Below the pieces are notes generated by a model. The model saw only the letters and a list, made by a program, of their open reading frames with translations, had not been told where the DNA came from and searched no databases. Of a stretch of DNA of 54,262 nt, positions 23,101 through 32,229 are shown in pieces. The stretch's first letter is position 1, and every line of letters begins with the position of its first letter. The position numbers and the translations under genes were made by a program. The DNA comes from a virus. Location: the IMG/VR virus record IMGVR_UViG_3300009149_000003, positions 1 through 54,262 of that record; one strand, written 5' to 3'.

Positions 23101-23760
23101 ATGTCTCTGCAATGCATCAAACAAACAGAGACGCAGTACAATCCCGTGTTTCTCAAGATACTGGAGGATGTCGTGGGCGGGGTAACGATCCGAACGGCTC
23201 GAATCCCGACTACGACAAAGTTCCTCCGGCCCGGGACACCGCTGAAAGCCGATACCACTTCGGTCGGTCTCTACGACATTGTGAAGACCGCGAAACTGAA
23301 GAGGACCCTCGGCACATCGGCCTGCGTCACGATCTACGTCTACAGTTCCAGCTTGCCAAATGCGCCCGGCCATGAATTCAAGGTCGGCGAATGGATCATG
23401 ATCGACAGCACCGGTTCCGCCGCGACGATCGCCTCGATCACCATCGGCGCGAAAACCAACGGCGTCGGAACGGACATCATCTACCTGACGGCTGGCGGCG
23501 GCGGCCTGAATGCTACGGCCATTACCGGCACGATTCTCCAGGAAGCCGATAACGATGTCACCACGGCGGCGGCTCCGCTTCATCTGGCGAGCTGCCTGCT
23601 CCGTGATGCCGTCCGGGTGCGCCTTGAATCCGGGTACACCCTGCAGAACATCATGGCCGGTGCGGTCGTGCGCGGTACGGTGGATGAGTCCATCCTGCCG
23701 TATGCCATGCCCACCGAAGCCGTAAAGACACCCTTGACCGCGCGGATTCGATTCGTCTAA
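23101..23760 (+). CDS. head decoration-like protein
   Basis: A 219-residue beta-rich protein with RTARIPTTTKFLRPGTPLKAD near residues 33-53, the layout of phage head-stabilising proteins that precede major capsid protein E. A central beta segment (TAGGGGLNATAITGTILQEAD) follows. It probably coats the capsid outside the shell. The assignment rests on position and general pattern. Confidence 0.7.
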   Translation: MSLQCIKQTETQYNPVFLKILEDVVGGVTIRTARIPTTTKFLRPGTPLKADTTSVGLYDIVKTAKLKRTLGTSACVTIYVYSSSLPNAPGHEFKVGEWIMIDSTGSAATIASITIGAKTNGVGTDIIYLTAGGGGLNATAITGTILQEADNDVTTAAAPLHLASCLLRDAVRVRLESGYTLQNIMAGAVVRGTVDESILPYAMPTEAVKTPLTARIRFV

Positions 23761-23774
23761 GGAGGTGAGCCTCG

Positions 23775-24884
23775 ATGGAACGTTCCATTCTCAAAGAATC
23801 TTCCAACAAGAATCTTGAGGTTTTCCTCAAGAATCGCGTGTACGAAAAGCTGTACTATCCTGATTTCTTCCCTATCAAGAGGGTCAACTCGCTCTCCTAT
23901 GAGACGCTGATTGGCAGCAGGGGGAACCGTGTCGCCGCCGACGTGGTGACATTCAATTCCAGCGCCCCGGAGAAGACCCGCAAGGTCATTTCCCGGCTCA
24001 CCGGTGAAATCCCGCCCATCAGGATGAAGAAAATCATGAAGGAAACTGACCTGAATGATTACAACGTCCTGAAGGCGATGGGTAACGCCGACTTGCAGCA
24101 ACTCCTCGGCCTGGTATTCGGCGATGTCGATGCCTGTGTTGACGGCGTGAATGCCCGGCTCGAATGGCTCGCAATCCAAGCGTTGGCCGGCGGTACGATC
24201 ACACTGTCTACGACCAATAGTGCGGGCGTAATCACCCAGGCGGCGATCGACTTCCAACTCCCCGCAGCGAACAAAGAGGTTTGTTCCGCTGCCGATCAGT
24301 ACTGGACGACCGCCGCCTATTCGACCAATTCGCCCATCTCCAACATCGAGACGATCATCGCCGAGGCGAAGGCTGCCGGTTCGGGCATCAAGCACATCGT
24401 GATGAACCGGTCGAAGTGGATCGCGTTCCGGACCTCAACGCAGGTGCAGAACTACACCAGTGCGAGCTTTGTTTCCGGCTCGTGGGTGAAGTTGGCGCCG
24501 ACGCTCGCCCAGGTCAACGATATGCTGAGGGACCAGGGTCTTCCGGACATCATCGTGGTGGACACCGTGGTGGACATCGAGACCGAGGCCCACACCATCA
24601 CGTCGTATGACCCGTGGCTCAACTCTTCCAGCGCCGACAGATACGTGCTCTTCTGCCCGGAACTGCCGCTCGGCAACACGCTGGTCGGCCCGATAGCGAT
24701 GGAAACGAACCCTCCGAAGCAATGCACGATGGCCAAGAAGGGCCACATCCTGGTCAGCAAGTGGTCCGACGTGGATCCGATCGCCGAATACACGATGGGC
24801 GAGACCAACGCCTTCATCTCGTGGCCGACGATCGACTCCTGCTGGATACTCGACACGGAGAGCCATTCCACATATGGGGTGTAA
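23775..24884 (+). CDS. major capsid protein, E-type
   Basis: A 369-residue protein with AAGGAGGTGAG before ATG 23775. VAADVVTFNSSAPEKTRKV, then GEIPPIRMKKIMKETDLNDY, is the characteristic early part of phage major capsid protein E (HK97 fold). LIPNIETIIAEAKAAGSG-like helices and GHILVSKWSDVDP near the C-terminus also fit. Hundreds of copies form the icosahedral shell. Confidence 0.88.
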   Translation: MERSILKESSNKNLEVFLKNRVYEKLYYPDFFPIKRVNSLSYETLIGSRGNRVAADVVTFNSSAPEKTRKVISRLTGEIPPIRMKKIMKETDLNDYNVLKAMGNADLQQLLGLVFGDVDACVDGVNARLEWLAIQALAGGTITLSTTNSAGVITQAAIDFQLPAANKEVCSAADQYWTTAAYSTNSPISNIETIIAEAKAAGSGIKHIVMNRSKWIAFRTSTQVQNYTSASFVSGSWVKLAPTLAQVNDMLRDQGLPDIIVVDTVVDIETEAHTITSYDPWLNSSSADRYVLFCPELPLGNTLVGPIAMETNPPKQCTMAKKGHILVSKWSDVDPIAEYTMGETNAFISWPTIDSCWILDTESHSTYGV

Positions 24885-24887
24885 GGC

Positions 24888-25199
24888 ATGACGATACTCG
24901 AAGCACTCCAGGCGATGTTGGAGTACGAGAACGACAACCTGCTGGCGAAAGCGTTGACGGATAACGGAGCAACCAGCACGGCGACGTACACGTCGGCGGA
25001 TGAACGAGCGGTCGATCTGGCCGCGGCCGACATCTATCTCGTGCTCTGCAGTCATCCCGAATTCAGGGAGGGCTCGAAGTACGTGAATTACGCCAAAGGT
25101 GCGCTCATGTCGCTGGCAAGGGAACTGATGCGGAAGCATGGGGTCCTGCCGACGACAATCGGCGCACCGGTGGACTCAAGTTACCAGAAAATATGGTGA
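24888..25199 (+). CDS. head-tail connector (adaptor) protein
   Basis: A 103-residue helical protein three bases after the capsid gene. ADERAVDLAAADIYLVLCSH and YAKGALMSLARELMRKHG give the helical bundle of gp6/gp15-type adaptors that bind the portal. The assignment rests on order and helical character. Confidence 0.65.
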   Translation: MTILEALQAMLEYENDNLLAKALTDNGATSTATYTSADERAVDLAAADIYLVLCSHPEFREGSKYVNYAKGALMSLARELMRKHGVLPTTIGAPVDSSYQKIW

Positions 25200-25204
25200 G
25201 GCGG

Positions 25205-25516
25205 ATGGTCAGCAAATATCCACATACGGCGACCATATCATGGCTAAGTGCCGGGACCACGAACTCCATCGGGGTCTGGACTCCCGGCACCCTCACCAGT
25301 CTCGCCATCACCTGTGACATGCAGCCGGTGAGCGGCCGGTACGTGGTAGGGGAAGGCGGCGCGGTATTGAACTACAACTGGAACGGCTTTGCCGAACGAT
25401 TTTCTGGCGATACGAGCATTCCGAATACCGCGAAATTGACCTTTGCCAGCGTTGACTACATCATCGTGCAACTGTTCGCGTACCAGAAACACGTGGAGAT
25501 GAAATGCCAGGACTGA
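25205..25516 (+). CDS. head-tail stopper-like protein
   Basis: A 103-residue beta-rich protein. ATG 25205 is preferred to 25193 because GGTGAGG lies before it. YPHTATISWLSAGTTNSIGVW and CDMQPVSGRYVV match the beta-barrel of SPP1 gp16-type stoppers that plug the connector after packaging. Confidence 0.7.
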   Translation: MVSKYPHTATISWLSAGTTNSIGVWTPGTLTSLAITCDMQPVSGRYVVGEGGAVLNYNWNGFAERFSGDTSIPNTAKLTFASVDYIIVQLFAYQKHVEMKCQD

Positions 25517-25926
25517 TACCTGAGTTCACGATGGGGGACATTAACCGCCGGATCGACAAGTTCCACCAGGCGAAAGTCAGGAAATGTTTCGAGGTACTGT
25601 CCTACGTCGGGATCGAGTGTGTCAAGTTCGCGAAAAAGCACCACGGGTATATGGACCAGACGGGTAATCTGACGAGTTCCATCGGATACGCCGTGATCTA
25701 CGACGGTGAGATCAAGAAGTCCATGATGATGCATGAAACCGGCGCGGCGCTTGTCGATCAATTGGCGAGGCAATATCCGAAGGGCATGGTGCTCGTGGTG
25801 GTCGCCGGCATGGAGTACGCGGCGGCGGTAGAGTCGAAGGGCTACGATGTCATCACCGGCAGCTCACAGGAAGGCGAGCAGTTGATGGCGTTCATGCGCG
25901 AAAAGCTCGGGGCGGTATTCGTATGA
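25504..25926 (+). CDS. HK97 gp10-like tail-connector protein
   Basis: A 140-residue protein overlapping the stopper gene by 13 bp. HGYMDQTGNLTSSIGYAVIYDG is the D-x-TGNL-x-SI signature of HK97 gp10-like proteins at the neck. YAAAVESKGYDVITGSS follows in the usual place. Confidence 0.75.
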   Translation: MPGLIPEFTMGDINRRIDKFHQAKVRKCFEVLSYVGIECVKFAKKHHGYMDQTGNLTSSIGYAVIYDGEIKKSMMMHETGAALVDQLARQYPKGMVLVVVAGMEYAAAVESKGYDVITGSSQEGEQLMAFMREKLGAVFV

Positions 25927-26330
25927 AAACGACGTTCGATGTCCTTGACGTGATATTCAAGGTCGTCAATGTGACGGCGGTCAAGGCGACGCTCACCGGG
26001 AAAGTCTACCGGAATGCGCGGCCCGTGGATTTGGTCACGCGGGACATCGTTGTCGTGGCGCTACCGATCTCCGGGGGCAAGGACATCGACGTACAGTTGT
26101 GTACGGTCATCCTGAATTGTTTCGCCAAGGATCTTGCGCCCGGCAGACCGGACGATACGAACCTGGACACAATGACCGCCGCGGTGATCGCCGTCCTGGA
26201 AGCATACGCCTCCACGACATCCTACATGGACCTTGAAATCAATAGTCAGGGGGTCATAGAGGACATCGACCAGGCGGGAATCAGCTATTCGTCTATCCGC
26301 GTAAACTGCACCATACAATTCAACACATGA
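25923..26330 (+). CDS. tail terminator protein
   Basis: A 135-residue protein starting in an ATGA overlap. GKVYRNARPVDLVTRDIVVVALPI near the start and the alpha/beta alternation fit tail terminators (lambda gpU or SPP1 gp17-like), which cap the tail tube. Position between the gp10-like and tail-tube genes supports this. Confidence 0.7.
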   Translation: MKTTFDVLDVIFKVVNVTAVKATLTGKVYRNARPVDLVTRDIVVVALPISGGKDIDVQLCTVILNCFAKDLAPGRPDDTNLDTMTAAVIAVLEAYASTTSYMDLEINSQGVIEDIDQAGISYSSIRVNCTIQFNT

Positions 26331-26346
26331 AAAGAGGTGAAACAAT

Positions 26347-26880
26347 ATGAGCGATATACGTTCCAACATCCGGCTCGTGGGGCTGGCATCCCTCCAGTTT
26401 GCGAATGTCCGGTCCACAGGTTCCTTTCCGGCCACGGCGGCCTCGTTCAGCACGATCGGCAACGTCATGCCGGGCTCAGCGCATTTCGTCGTTGAGGTAC
26501 CGGACGTGACTGATCTTTTCGTCGAGGAGGAGGATACGCCGGATATTCAGCTTTTTGGCCCGAGCAAGAAGTTCATTGAGTTCGCCGTTCGCGACATGGG
26601 GACGAAGACCCTCATCGCGGCGTTCGGCGGGGCCGCTGTGACGACCGTTTACAGTTTCCCGGTCACGTCTACGATTTACAGGGAGCAGGCGGTCAAGGCG
26701 GTGTCGAAGGTCATCAACGGGAAGAGTCTGACGTTCAAGATCCCCAGGGCCTCGATCGCGACCGGTGGTGATTTAAGGTTCGCTCGCAATGAGAGCGGGC
26801 AGATCACCTTCGCGTGCAACGTGCTCATGCCGAACAGTTCAACGGCGATCTCCCCCTGCACGATCACGCAGACGACCTAA
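26347..26880 (+). CDS. major tail tube protein
   Basis: A 177-residue beta-rich protein with AAAGAGGTGAAAC before ATG 26347. DIQLFGPSKKFIEFAVRDMG and GKSLTFKIPRASIATGGDL fit tube proteins that polymerise around the tape measure. Position before the frameshifted chaperone and tape measure is the expected one. Confidence 0.75.
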   Translation: MSDIRSNIRLVGLASLQFANVRSTGSFPATAASFSTIGNVMPGSAHFVVEVPDVTDLFVEEEDTPDIQLFGPSKKFIEFAVRDMGTKTLIAAFGGAAVTTVYSFPVTSTIYREQAVKAVSKVINGKSLTFKIPRASIATGGDLRFARNESGQITFACNVLMPNSSTAISPCTITQTT

Positions 26881-26895
26881 CCGGGAAAAGTCGGC

Positions 26896-27009
26896 ATGAA
26901 ACGTAAGCAGGAGAAACCGAAACCCAAAGAGGAGAAAATACCGGTTCATGCCCCGGTGGCAAAGGAACCGGTGCCGGCCGAGAAGTACCGGCATTTCACG
27001 AAGCACTGA
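26896..27009 (+). CDS. 37-residue Lys/Pro-rich peptide
   Basis: A short frame from ATG 26896 encoding MKRKQEKPKPKEEKIPVHAP and a similar tail. It follows the tail-tube gene by 15 bp. Similar Lys/Pro peptides sometimes follow tube genes. Support is limited to position and intact frame. Confidence 0.45.
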   Translation: MKRKQEKPKPKEEKIPVHAPVAKEPVPAEKYRHFTKH

Positions 27010-27012
27010 TAC

Positions 27013-27084
27013 GGGGAGTCCTCGTTCACGGCATACGGGCCGTTTCCCTCTCCTTTCCGGCCTCATAGAGGACGAGGGCTCTCC
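27013..27084 (+). promoter_or_regulatory. long RNA stem upstream of the tail chaperone gene
   Basis: Bases 27013-27027 pair with 27070-27084 in 15 consecutive pairs, three of them G-U. Inside, ACGG/CCGT (28-31 with 40-43) or GGCCG/CGGCC (38-42 with 58-62) can form. No T-tract follows. The ribosome site AAAAAGGAG lies just downstream. Confidence 0.65.
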
Positions 27085-27104
27085 ACAAAAAGGAGAAACA
27101 GAGC

Positions 27105-27796
27105 ATGGATGAGATACTCACCAAGGCCAAACCTGATATCGCCCCCGATATCGTGCGGACGATCCTCCAGGATGGCGTCGATTTCGAGGTGACAGCGGGA
27201 CTCGGCACGCTCTTGCGGCGCCTGAAACTCACCCCGGCGAGCCGCACGTTCATCATCTACCCGATCAACCTCGGCACCCTGTTCAACATCTCGAAGGTCA
27301 TCCTCACCATGACGGAGATCGAATCTCTCGAAGGCGAGGATCTATTCGCCGTCGGGATACGGAATATCACCGAGAACAAGGACAAGATGCTTGAGGTCGT
27401 GGCGCTCGCGATCCTGAACCGGCGGATATCGACGCCTTGGGTGCGGCTCCGGAAGTGGATGCTCAAGCGATATCTCGACGCCAACCTTGACCCGCGCGAA
27501 CTGCTGAAATTGGCGAGTCTCGTCATAGCGCAGATGGACGTGACCGATTTTTTGGCGTCTTTCGTCTCGATCAAGCGACTAAATCTGGTCGAGGCGAAGC
27601 GGGTGGCAACGGTCTCGTAAATTATTGGGAGATTATCGGCGGCCTCGTGAAGTATTTCAGGTTCACGGTGTACGACATTATGTGGAAGTATTCATGGAAG
27701 AATCTGACGATGTACATGCTGTCGATACCAAAATATGAACCGGGACACGAAGGCCGCGAGATAGAGGACATATCCGAATTGGGGGACCTGCTGTGA
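27105..27796 (+). CDS. tail assembly chaperone, G and G-T forms by -1 frameshift
   Basis: The zero frame (27105-27620) gives 171 residues. At 27548-27554 the heptamer T TTT TTG lies in the zero frame. Slipping by -1 there joins residue 150 to an 80-residue extension ending at TGA 27794-27796, for a 230-residue product. The extension starts GVFRLDQATKSGRGEAGGNG and continues with aromatic helices (NYWEIIGGLVKYFRFTVYDI). This is the lambda G/GT arrangement of proteins that guide tail tube and tape-measure assembly. Its stop overlaps the GTG start of the next gene. Confidence 0.85.
27548..27554 (+). promoter_or_regulatory. -1 slippery heptamer
   Basis: T TTT TTG fits the X-XXY-YYZ rule in the zero frame of the chaperone gene. 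It is followed by a -1 frame open for 80 codons. Confidence 0.8.
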
Positions 27797-28986
27797 CGAT
27801 AGACGAGAATGTGAAATTGAGTATCTGCATGATCGTGAAGGATGAGGAGGCGAACCTGAAACGCTGCCTCGATTCCTTCCTGCCGATCATTCACGAACCG
27901 TGGTGCGAATTGGTGATCGTCGATACGGGGAGCACCGACAGGACTGTCGAGGTCGCCCGCGGATACACCGACAAGGTATTCGAGCAGACATTCATCCCCT
28001 GGGACTTCTCCGCCGCCAGGAATTACGGCATCGAGCGGGCGGTCGGTCGGCGCATCATGATCGTGGATGCCGACGAGGAACTCGACCAGAAGAGTTTGTA
28101 CCTCCTCGAAGACGCCTTGCTCAACCCCCGGTACGACGGCATCAAGACCCTGTTTGTCAAGCTCCGGAACTTCTATACGATTCAAACGAACGAGTTCGCC
28201 GAGGTCATCCAGGCCCGGATATTCGAGAATACCGGCGGCCCACTGTACCAGTTCTCCATCCACAACCGGCCCCGCGTTGACGCGCCGTATATGTTCCTCG
28301 ACAAGGTGATCTTCAATCACTACGGGTATGTGTTCCAGAAAACCGACCTGTTCCTGCAGAAAAAAGAACGGTCGCTGCCGATGCTCGAAGCCGAATACAC
28401 GAAGAATCCGGACGATCTGCACATCCTGACGCATATCATCAAGACCTACTACGCCTGCGGGGACCATGAGCAGGTTGTGGCAAAGGGCGAGCGGTGGATC
28501 GAACTCATGCGGGGCGTGGACTTTCACGACGGGTGGTTCGCGTACCTGGAAGTGTTCGCGAACATCCTCGGCTCGTATGTCCAGCTTCGGGACGGCGAGA
28601 ACGCGGAACGGGTGTTGGCTGAGGCCCTGAAGTACACGAACAAACTGATTTCCCTCTACATGTTGCTCGGGCAGTTTTACCTCGATGCGAAGAACGTTGA
28701 GCGGGCGCGGGAACTGTTCGAGGAGGCGTATCTGATCTACAATCAGGATAGCGACCCCTATGAGTTGCTCTGCTCGACGAATTCGGCGTTTATCATGCCA
28801 GGAATACTGAACTACTTGTCGATACTTGAGTTCGCGGATGGCAACTACGACAAAGCCGGGAAATATGTCAACGAGGGCATACGGTTGAATGAGAACCGGT
28901 TACCGCTCCGGTGGGACGTGTGGAATGAAGGTTTCGCGCACGGGCGGCTGATCAAGAACGAGAATATGCGGAAAAGGGCCGGGTGA
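27793..28986 (+). CDS. GT2 glycosyltransferase with TPR-like repeats
   Basis: A 397-residue protein with a GTG start at 27793, overlapping the stop of the frameshifted chaperone product. LSICMIVKDEEANLKRCLDS (residues 9-28), VDTGSTDRT (43-51) and IVDADEEL (90-97) are GT2 donor and metal motifs of the type found in glycosyltransferases that modify proteins. From about residue 205 helical pairs (LHILTHIIKTYYACGD, KNVERARELFEEAYLIY) look like tetratricopeptide repeats that could hold a protein acceptor. Its place between tail chaperone and tape measure is unusual. Confidence 0.85.
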   Translation: MTIDENVKLSICMIVKDEEANLKRCLDSFLPIIHEPWCELVIVDTGSTDRTVEVARGYTDKVFEQTFIPWDFSAARNYGIERAVGRRIMIVDADEELDQKSLYLLEDALLNPRYDGIKTLFVKLRNFYTIQTNEFAEVIQARIFENTGGPLYQFSIHNRPRVDAPYMFLDKVIFNHYGYVFQKTDLFLQKKERSLPMLEAEYTKNPDDLHILTHIIKTYYACGDHEQVVAKGERWIELMRGVDFHDGWFAYLEVFANILGSYVQLRDGENAERVLAEALKYTNKLISLYMLLGQFYLDAKNVERARELFEEAYLIYNQDSDPYELLCSTNSAFIMPGILNYLSILEFADGNYDKAGKYVNEGIRLNENRLPLRWDVWNEGFAHGRLIKNENMRKRAG

Positions 28987-28991
28987 TATAG

Positions 28992-31772
28992 ATGGGGCTG
29001 AACGTCAGAGGAAGCGATTCACTGTATTGGAAAACCGGGCTTGATACCGGTGGACTTGACCGCGACACGGCCAAGGCCAAGGGTATCCTCGCCGGATTCG
29101 CCCGCCAGATAACCGCGCTTGACGTGTTCGCCGCAATATCTGTCGGCGCCGCTTACCACGCGAAGAAAGCAATAAAGGAAATAACATTGCTCGCCGCCCG
29201 GTATGAGACCCTCGGCGTGGTGATGCGCACCGTGGGGAACAACGCCGGGTATTCCGGTGAGCAGATGGAAGGTTTCGCCAAGAGTCTCGAGGAAACCGGC
29301 ATCTCCATACTCGAATCGCGACAATCGCTTCTCCGCATGATTCAGGCACAACTCGATCTCACGAAAGCATCAGAACTCGCTCGGGTCGCCCAGGATGCGG
29401 CGGTCATCGGCAATATCAATTCCTCCGAAGCGTTCCAGCGGATGGTATACGGAATCCAGTCCGGACAGGTGGAAATCCTGCGGACAATCGGCCTGAACGT
29501 CAATTTCGAAAACAGCTATCAGCGGGTGGCGAAAGCTACCAATCGCACGGCTTTGGAATTGGGTGAGGCAGAGAAAGCTCAAATCCGCATGAATGTTGTC
29601 ATGGAGGCCGGTGAGCGGATCGCCGGGACATACGAGGCCGCGATGGGAACGGCCGGGAAACAGTTGCTTTCGCTTGAGCGGCACGTCGAGAACCTCAAGG
29701 TGCTGACTGGCCGATTATTCACCCCGGTACTCGCAGAGGCCGTCGAGGGTATCACCAATGGGATTATTGACCTGAACGCTGAACTTGTGACGAATGAGGA
29801 AAAAGTAGCCGAGTGGGGAACCAATTTCCGGCTTGGCCTGATTAGCATTGAGGCGGAAATTATGCGGCTTGCGATGCTGATCGACAAGATCGGCGGCACT
29901 ATCAGCACAATGGCTGCGATGTTTGCCATGATACCGAGCATGATTCCCCATGTACCCGGCACCTTAGTAGGAGCATTGGCTGAAGCGGGCAAAGAGGCGG
30001 CGCAAGATTGGATCGAATTCAATCGGCAACTGGAATCCCGATACACGGCAACCGAAAAAGCGCTGGAAGCACTCGCACAGAGGTACATAGAACTCGAGGC
30101 ATCGAAAACTGATGCCGTCAAGAAACGGGCGAAGGCTGAACAGGACGCTGCGGAAGAGGCGAGACTGGCGGCGGTGAAAGCAACCGCAGCGGGAGTGCCA
30201 CTGACACCGGTAGGCGGCCCCATCGTATTCGGTCCCGCCGCCGAAGCGGCATTCAAGCGATACATGGAAGACGAGAAAAATCGCCGCGAATGGATCAAGC
30301 AGCAGGACGCCGAATACAAGGAATGGGTGCTCAGCTCAAACAAGGACCTCCTTGCCGCCAGGATAGCCAGCATTGAAACCGAGATGGCGCAGTACACCGA
30401 GGAGCAGAATTTCAAGATGGGGCTGATTGATGAATTGAAGCTGCGGAGGGAGCAGTTCCATGAGTTCGAGGTGGACGAAAACCGGGCGGCGCTTGACCAG
30501 ATCATGAAGGACACGCGGGGCTGGGGCAAGAAGAGCCTTGAAGTGTACGCGCAATTCCTGAAGGAGCAGGCGGCGCTGTATGAAGGCAATGAGGCCATGC
30601 AGGAGGCGATCCTGGAGCGGTACGCCGAGACGATGCAAAAGGTGTACGACGCCGAAATCAGGAAGATTCGGGAAGTCGGGGACGCGCTCTCCTCGCTTGG
30701 TGATCTGATTGGTCAGTTCGATACGGACCTCGGTTCATCTGTCCAGCAGGTGGCCGCGATGGCGAATGATGTTGCAGGCATGGTGGAGGGATTCGCTACC
30801 GGGAATTGGTTACAAGCAGGCACGTCCGGGGCTGACCTGTTGACGAAATTCATCAGTTATTTCGACAAGTCCGAGGAGCGGGCGCGACAGGCGCAGATGA
30901 AGAATCAGGCCCTTGCCCGATGGATCAGCGACCAGAGAACCTTCATCAATGATATGGGGAACACCGTCAAGGCATATACCCAGGCGATAGAGACGTTGAC
31001 TCAACTATCCAAGACAGGACGAGACCCGATATTGGGGGTCCTGTCCCCGGATGAACTCCTGGAAGTGCGGCGAACGCTGAAGAGCATCGAGGACGACTAC
31101 CGGCAGATGCTCACCGGCACGACCGCCGATTCCATAGCCGACGCCATCACCGCGGGGTTCCGGGAAGGTCTCGACTCAGCAACCGTGTTCGCCGACACGT
31201 TCGAAGACCTGATGCAGAACGCAATCATCAATTCATTCAAGGCCCGGATTGTCAAAGACTACCTCGAAAAGTTTTACGATGCGTTCGCTGGATATGCAGA
31301 GGGTGGTCTGGATCAGGGGGAAATTGATAAGCTTCGGACTATCATGCTGGGCGGCCAAATCACCGTGCCCTGGGGCGGCCCTACAATTACTGTCAAAGGG
31401 ATCATGGAGAGCATAGGCGAGGAGTGGGCAGTCCTTCAGGACCTCCTCGAAAGTGCCGGTATCGGCCTCCCTGGTGCGGCTGCCGTCACCCCAAAGGGCC
31501 TCGCGGGCGCGATTGCGGGCGTAACTGAGCAGACGGCCGGGTTGCTCGCCGGCCAGTTCGGCGCCGTCCGGATCAATATCGTCGAACACCTGAACGTGAC
31601 GAAGCAGATGCGGGATTACACGTCGGTCATCATGAGCACCGGGCTCGACAATCTGCGGGCGAACCAGGAGACGGCGGTCAACACGCGATACCTGAAGAGA
31701 ATCGACGAACGACTGGCGGTCATGAGCCGGGACGCGACAGTCCGGGCGATCGGCGCCGGGATGCTGCACTGA
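28992..31772 (+). CDS. tail tape measure protein
   Basis: A 926-residue protein, the second longest in the genome. It starts at ATG 28992 six bases after the GT2 gene. Residues about 80-200 (FAKSLEETGISILESRQSLL, then QDAAVIGNINSSEAFQRMVY) show the phage tape-measure core. Hydrophobic segments (about 290-340) and long charged helices follow. It sets tail length, fills the tube and is ejected first. By the rough rule of 0.15 nm per residue the tail would be near 140 nm. Confidence 0.9.
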   Translation: MGLNVRGSDSLYWKTGLDTGGLDRDTAKAKGILAGFARQITALDVFAAISVGAAYHAKKAIKEITLLAARYETLGVVMRTVGNNAGYSGEQMEGFAKSLEETGISILESRQSLLRMIQAQLDLTKASELARVAQDAAVIGNINSSEAFQRMVYGIQSGQVEILRTIGLNVNFENSYQRVAKATNRTALELGEAEKAQIRMNVVMEAGERIAGTYEAAMGTAGKQLLSLERHVENLKVLTGRLFTPVLAEAVEGITNGIIDLNAELVTNEEKVAEWGTNFRLGLISIEAEIMRLAMLIDKIGGTISTMAAMFAMIPSMIPHVPGTLVGALAEAGKEAAQDWIEFNRQLESRYTATEKALEALAQRYIELEASKTDAVKKRAKAEQDAAEEARLAAVKATAAGVPLTPVGGPIVFGPAAEAAFKRYMEDEKNRREWIKQQDAEYKEWVLSSNKDLLAARIASIETEMAQYTEEQNFKMGLIDELKLRREQFHEFEVDENRAALDQIMKDTRGWGKKSLEVYAQFLKEQAALYEGNEAMQEAILERYAETMQKVYDAEIRKIREVGDALSSLGDLIGQFDTDLGSSVQQVAAMANDVAGMVEGFATGNWLQAGTSGADLLTKFISYFDKSEERARQAQMKNQALARWISDQRTFINDMGNTVKAYTQAIETLTQLSKTGRDPILGVLSPDELLEVRRTLKSIEDDYRQMLTGTTADSIADAITAGFREGLDSATVFADTFEDLMQNAIINSFKARIVKDYLEKFYDAFAGYAEGGLDQGEIDKLRTIMLGGQITVPWGGPTITVKGIMESIGEEWAVLQDLLESAGIGLPGAAAVTPKGLAGAIAGVTEQTAGLLAGQFGAVRINIVEHLNVTKQMRDYTSVIMSTGLDNLRANQETAVNTRYLKRIDERLAVMSRDATVRAIGAGMLH

Positions 31773-31787
31773 CGGCGGGAGTGTGAC

Positions 31788-32225
31788 ATGTACTACCCTC
31801 TCAGCGGCTACAAGATCGACGGGTACGACCTATACGGGTACTGGAAGATCACGGTCAAACGTATCACCGGCATGGACGCCTTCCTGACCCGTAAGGGTGA
31901 TGTCTCACAGTCGTGGCCGGACTCCGACGGCGAGGAGGCGTTCACGAACGCGACTGACATTTGGTTCGAGGGCACCGACATCATCATGTTCTGCTACATC
32001 ACCGCGGACACATTCGCGGAATTGCGGAGTCTTCTGGCATTGTTCAAGCACCGGCTCGAACTGTCCGGGTTGCGCCTGTTGCGGACGCCCTACCTGTCCA
32101 TAACGACATCGGTCATGTATATCAAGGGAGGCGACGTGGAGATGCTCACGCCGAAATCGACTGCAAATAAATATGTCGGCGAGTTCTGGGTTCAGTTCCG
32201 GAAGCCGACGCCTGTAAGGAGCTGA
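31788..32225 (+). CDS. distal tail-like protein
   Basis: A 145-residue protein starting MYYPLSGYKIDGYDLYGYW. Its position right after the tape measure and the N-terminal pattern, with a repeated GY motif, suggest a distal tail adaptor. CYITADTFAELRSLLALFKH follows. The assignment is by order; sequence support is weak. Confidence 0.55.
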   Translation: MYYPLSGYKIDGYDLYGYWKITVKRITGMDAFLTRKGDVSQSWPDSDGEEAFTNATDIWFEGTDIIMFCYITADTFAELRSLLALFKHRLELSGLRLLRTPYLSITTSVMYIKGGDVEMLTPKSTANKYVGEFWVQFRKPTPVRS

Positions 32226-32229
32226 TACC

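Noticed and set aside
29579-30598. Minus-strand frame of 339 codons, Ser-rich with hydrophobic runs
   Set aside because: It lies wholly antisense to the tape measure gene and its Ser/Ala/Phe composition is typical of an antisense shadow.
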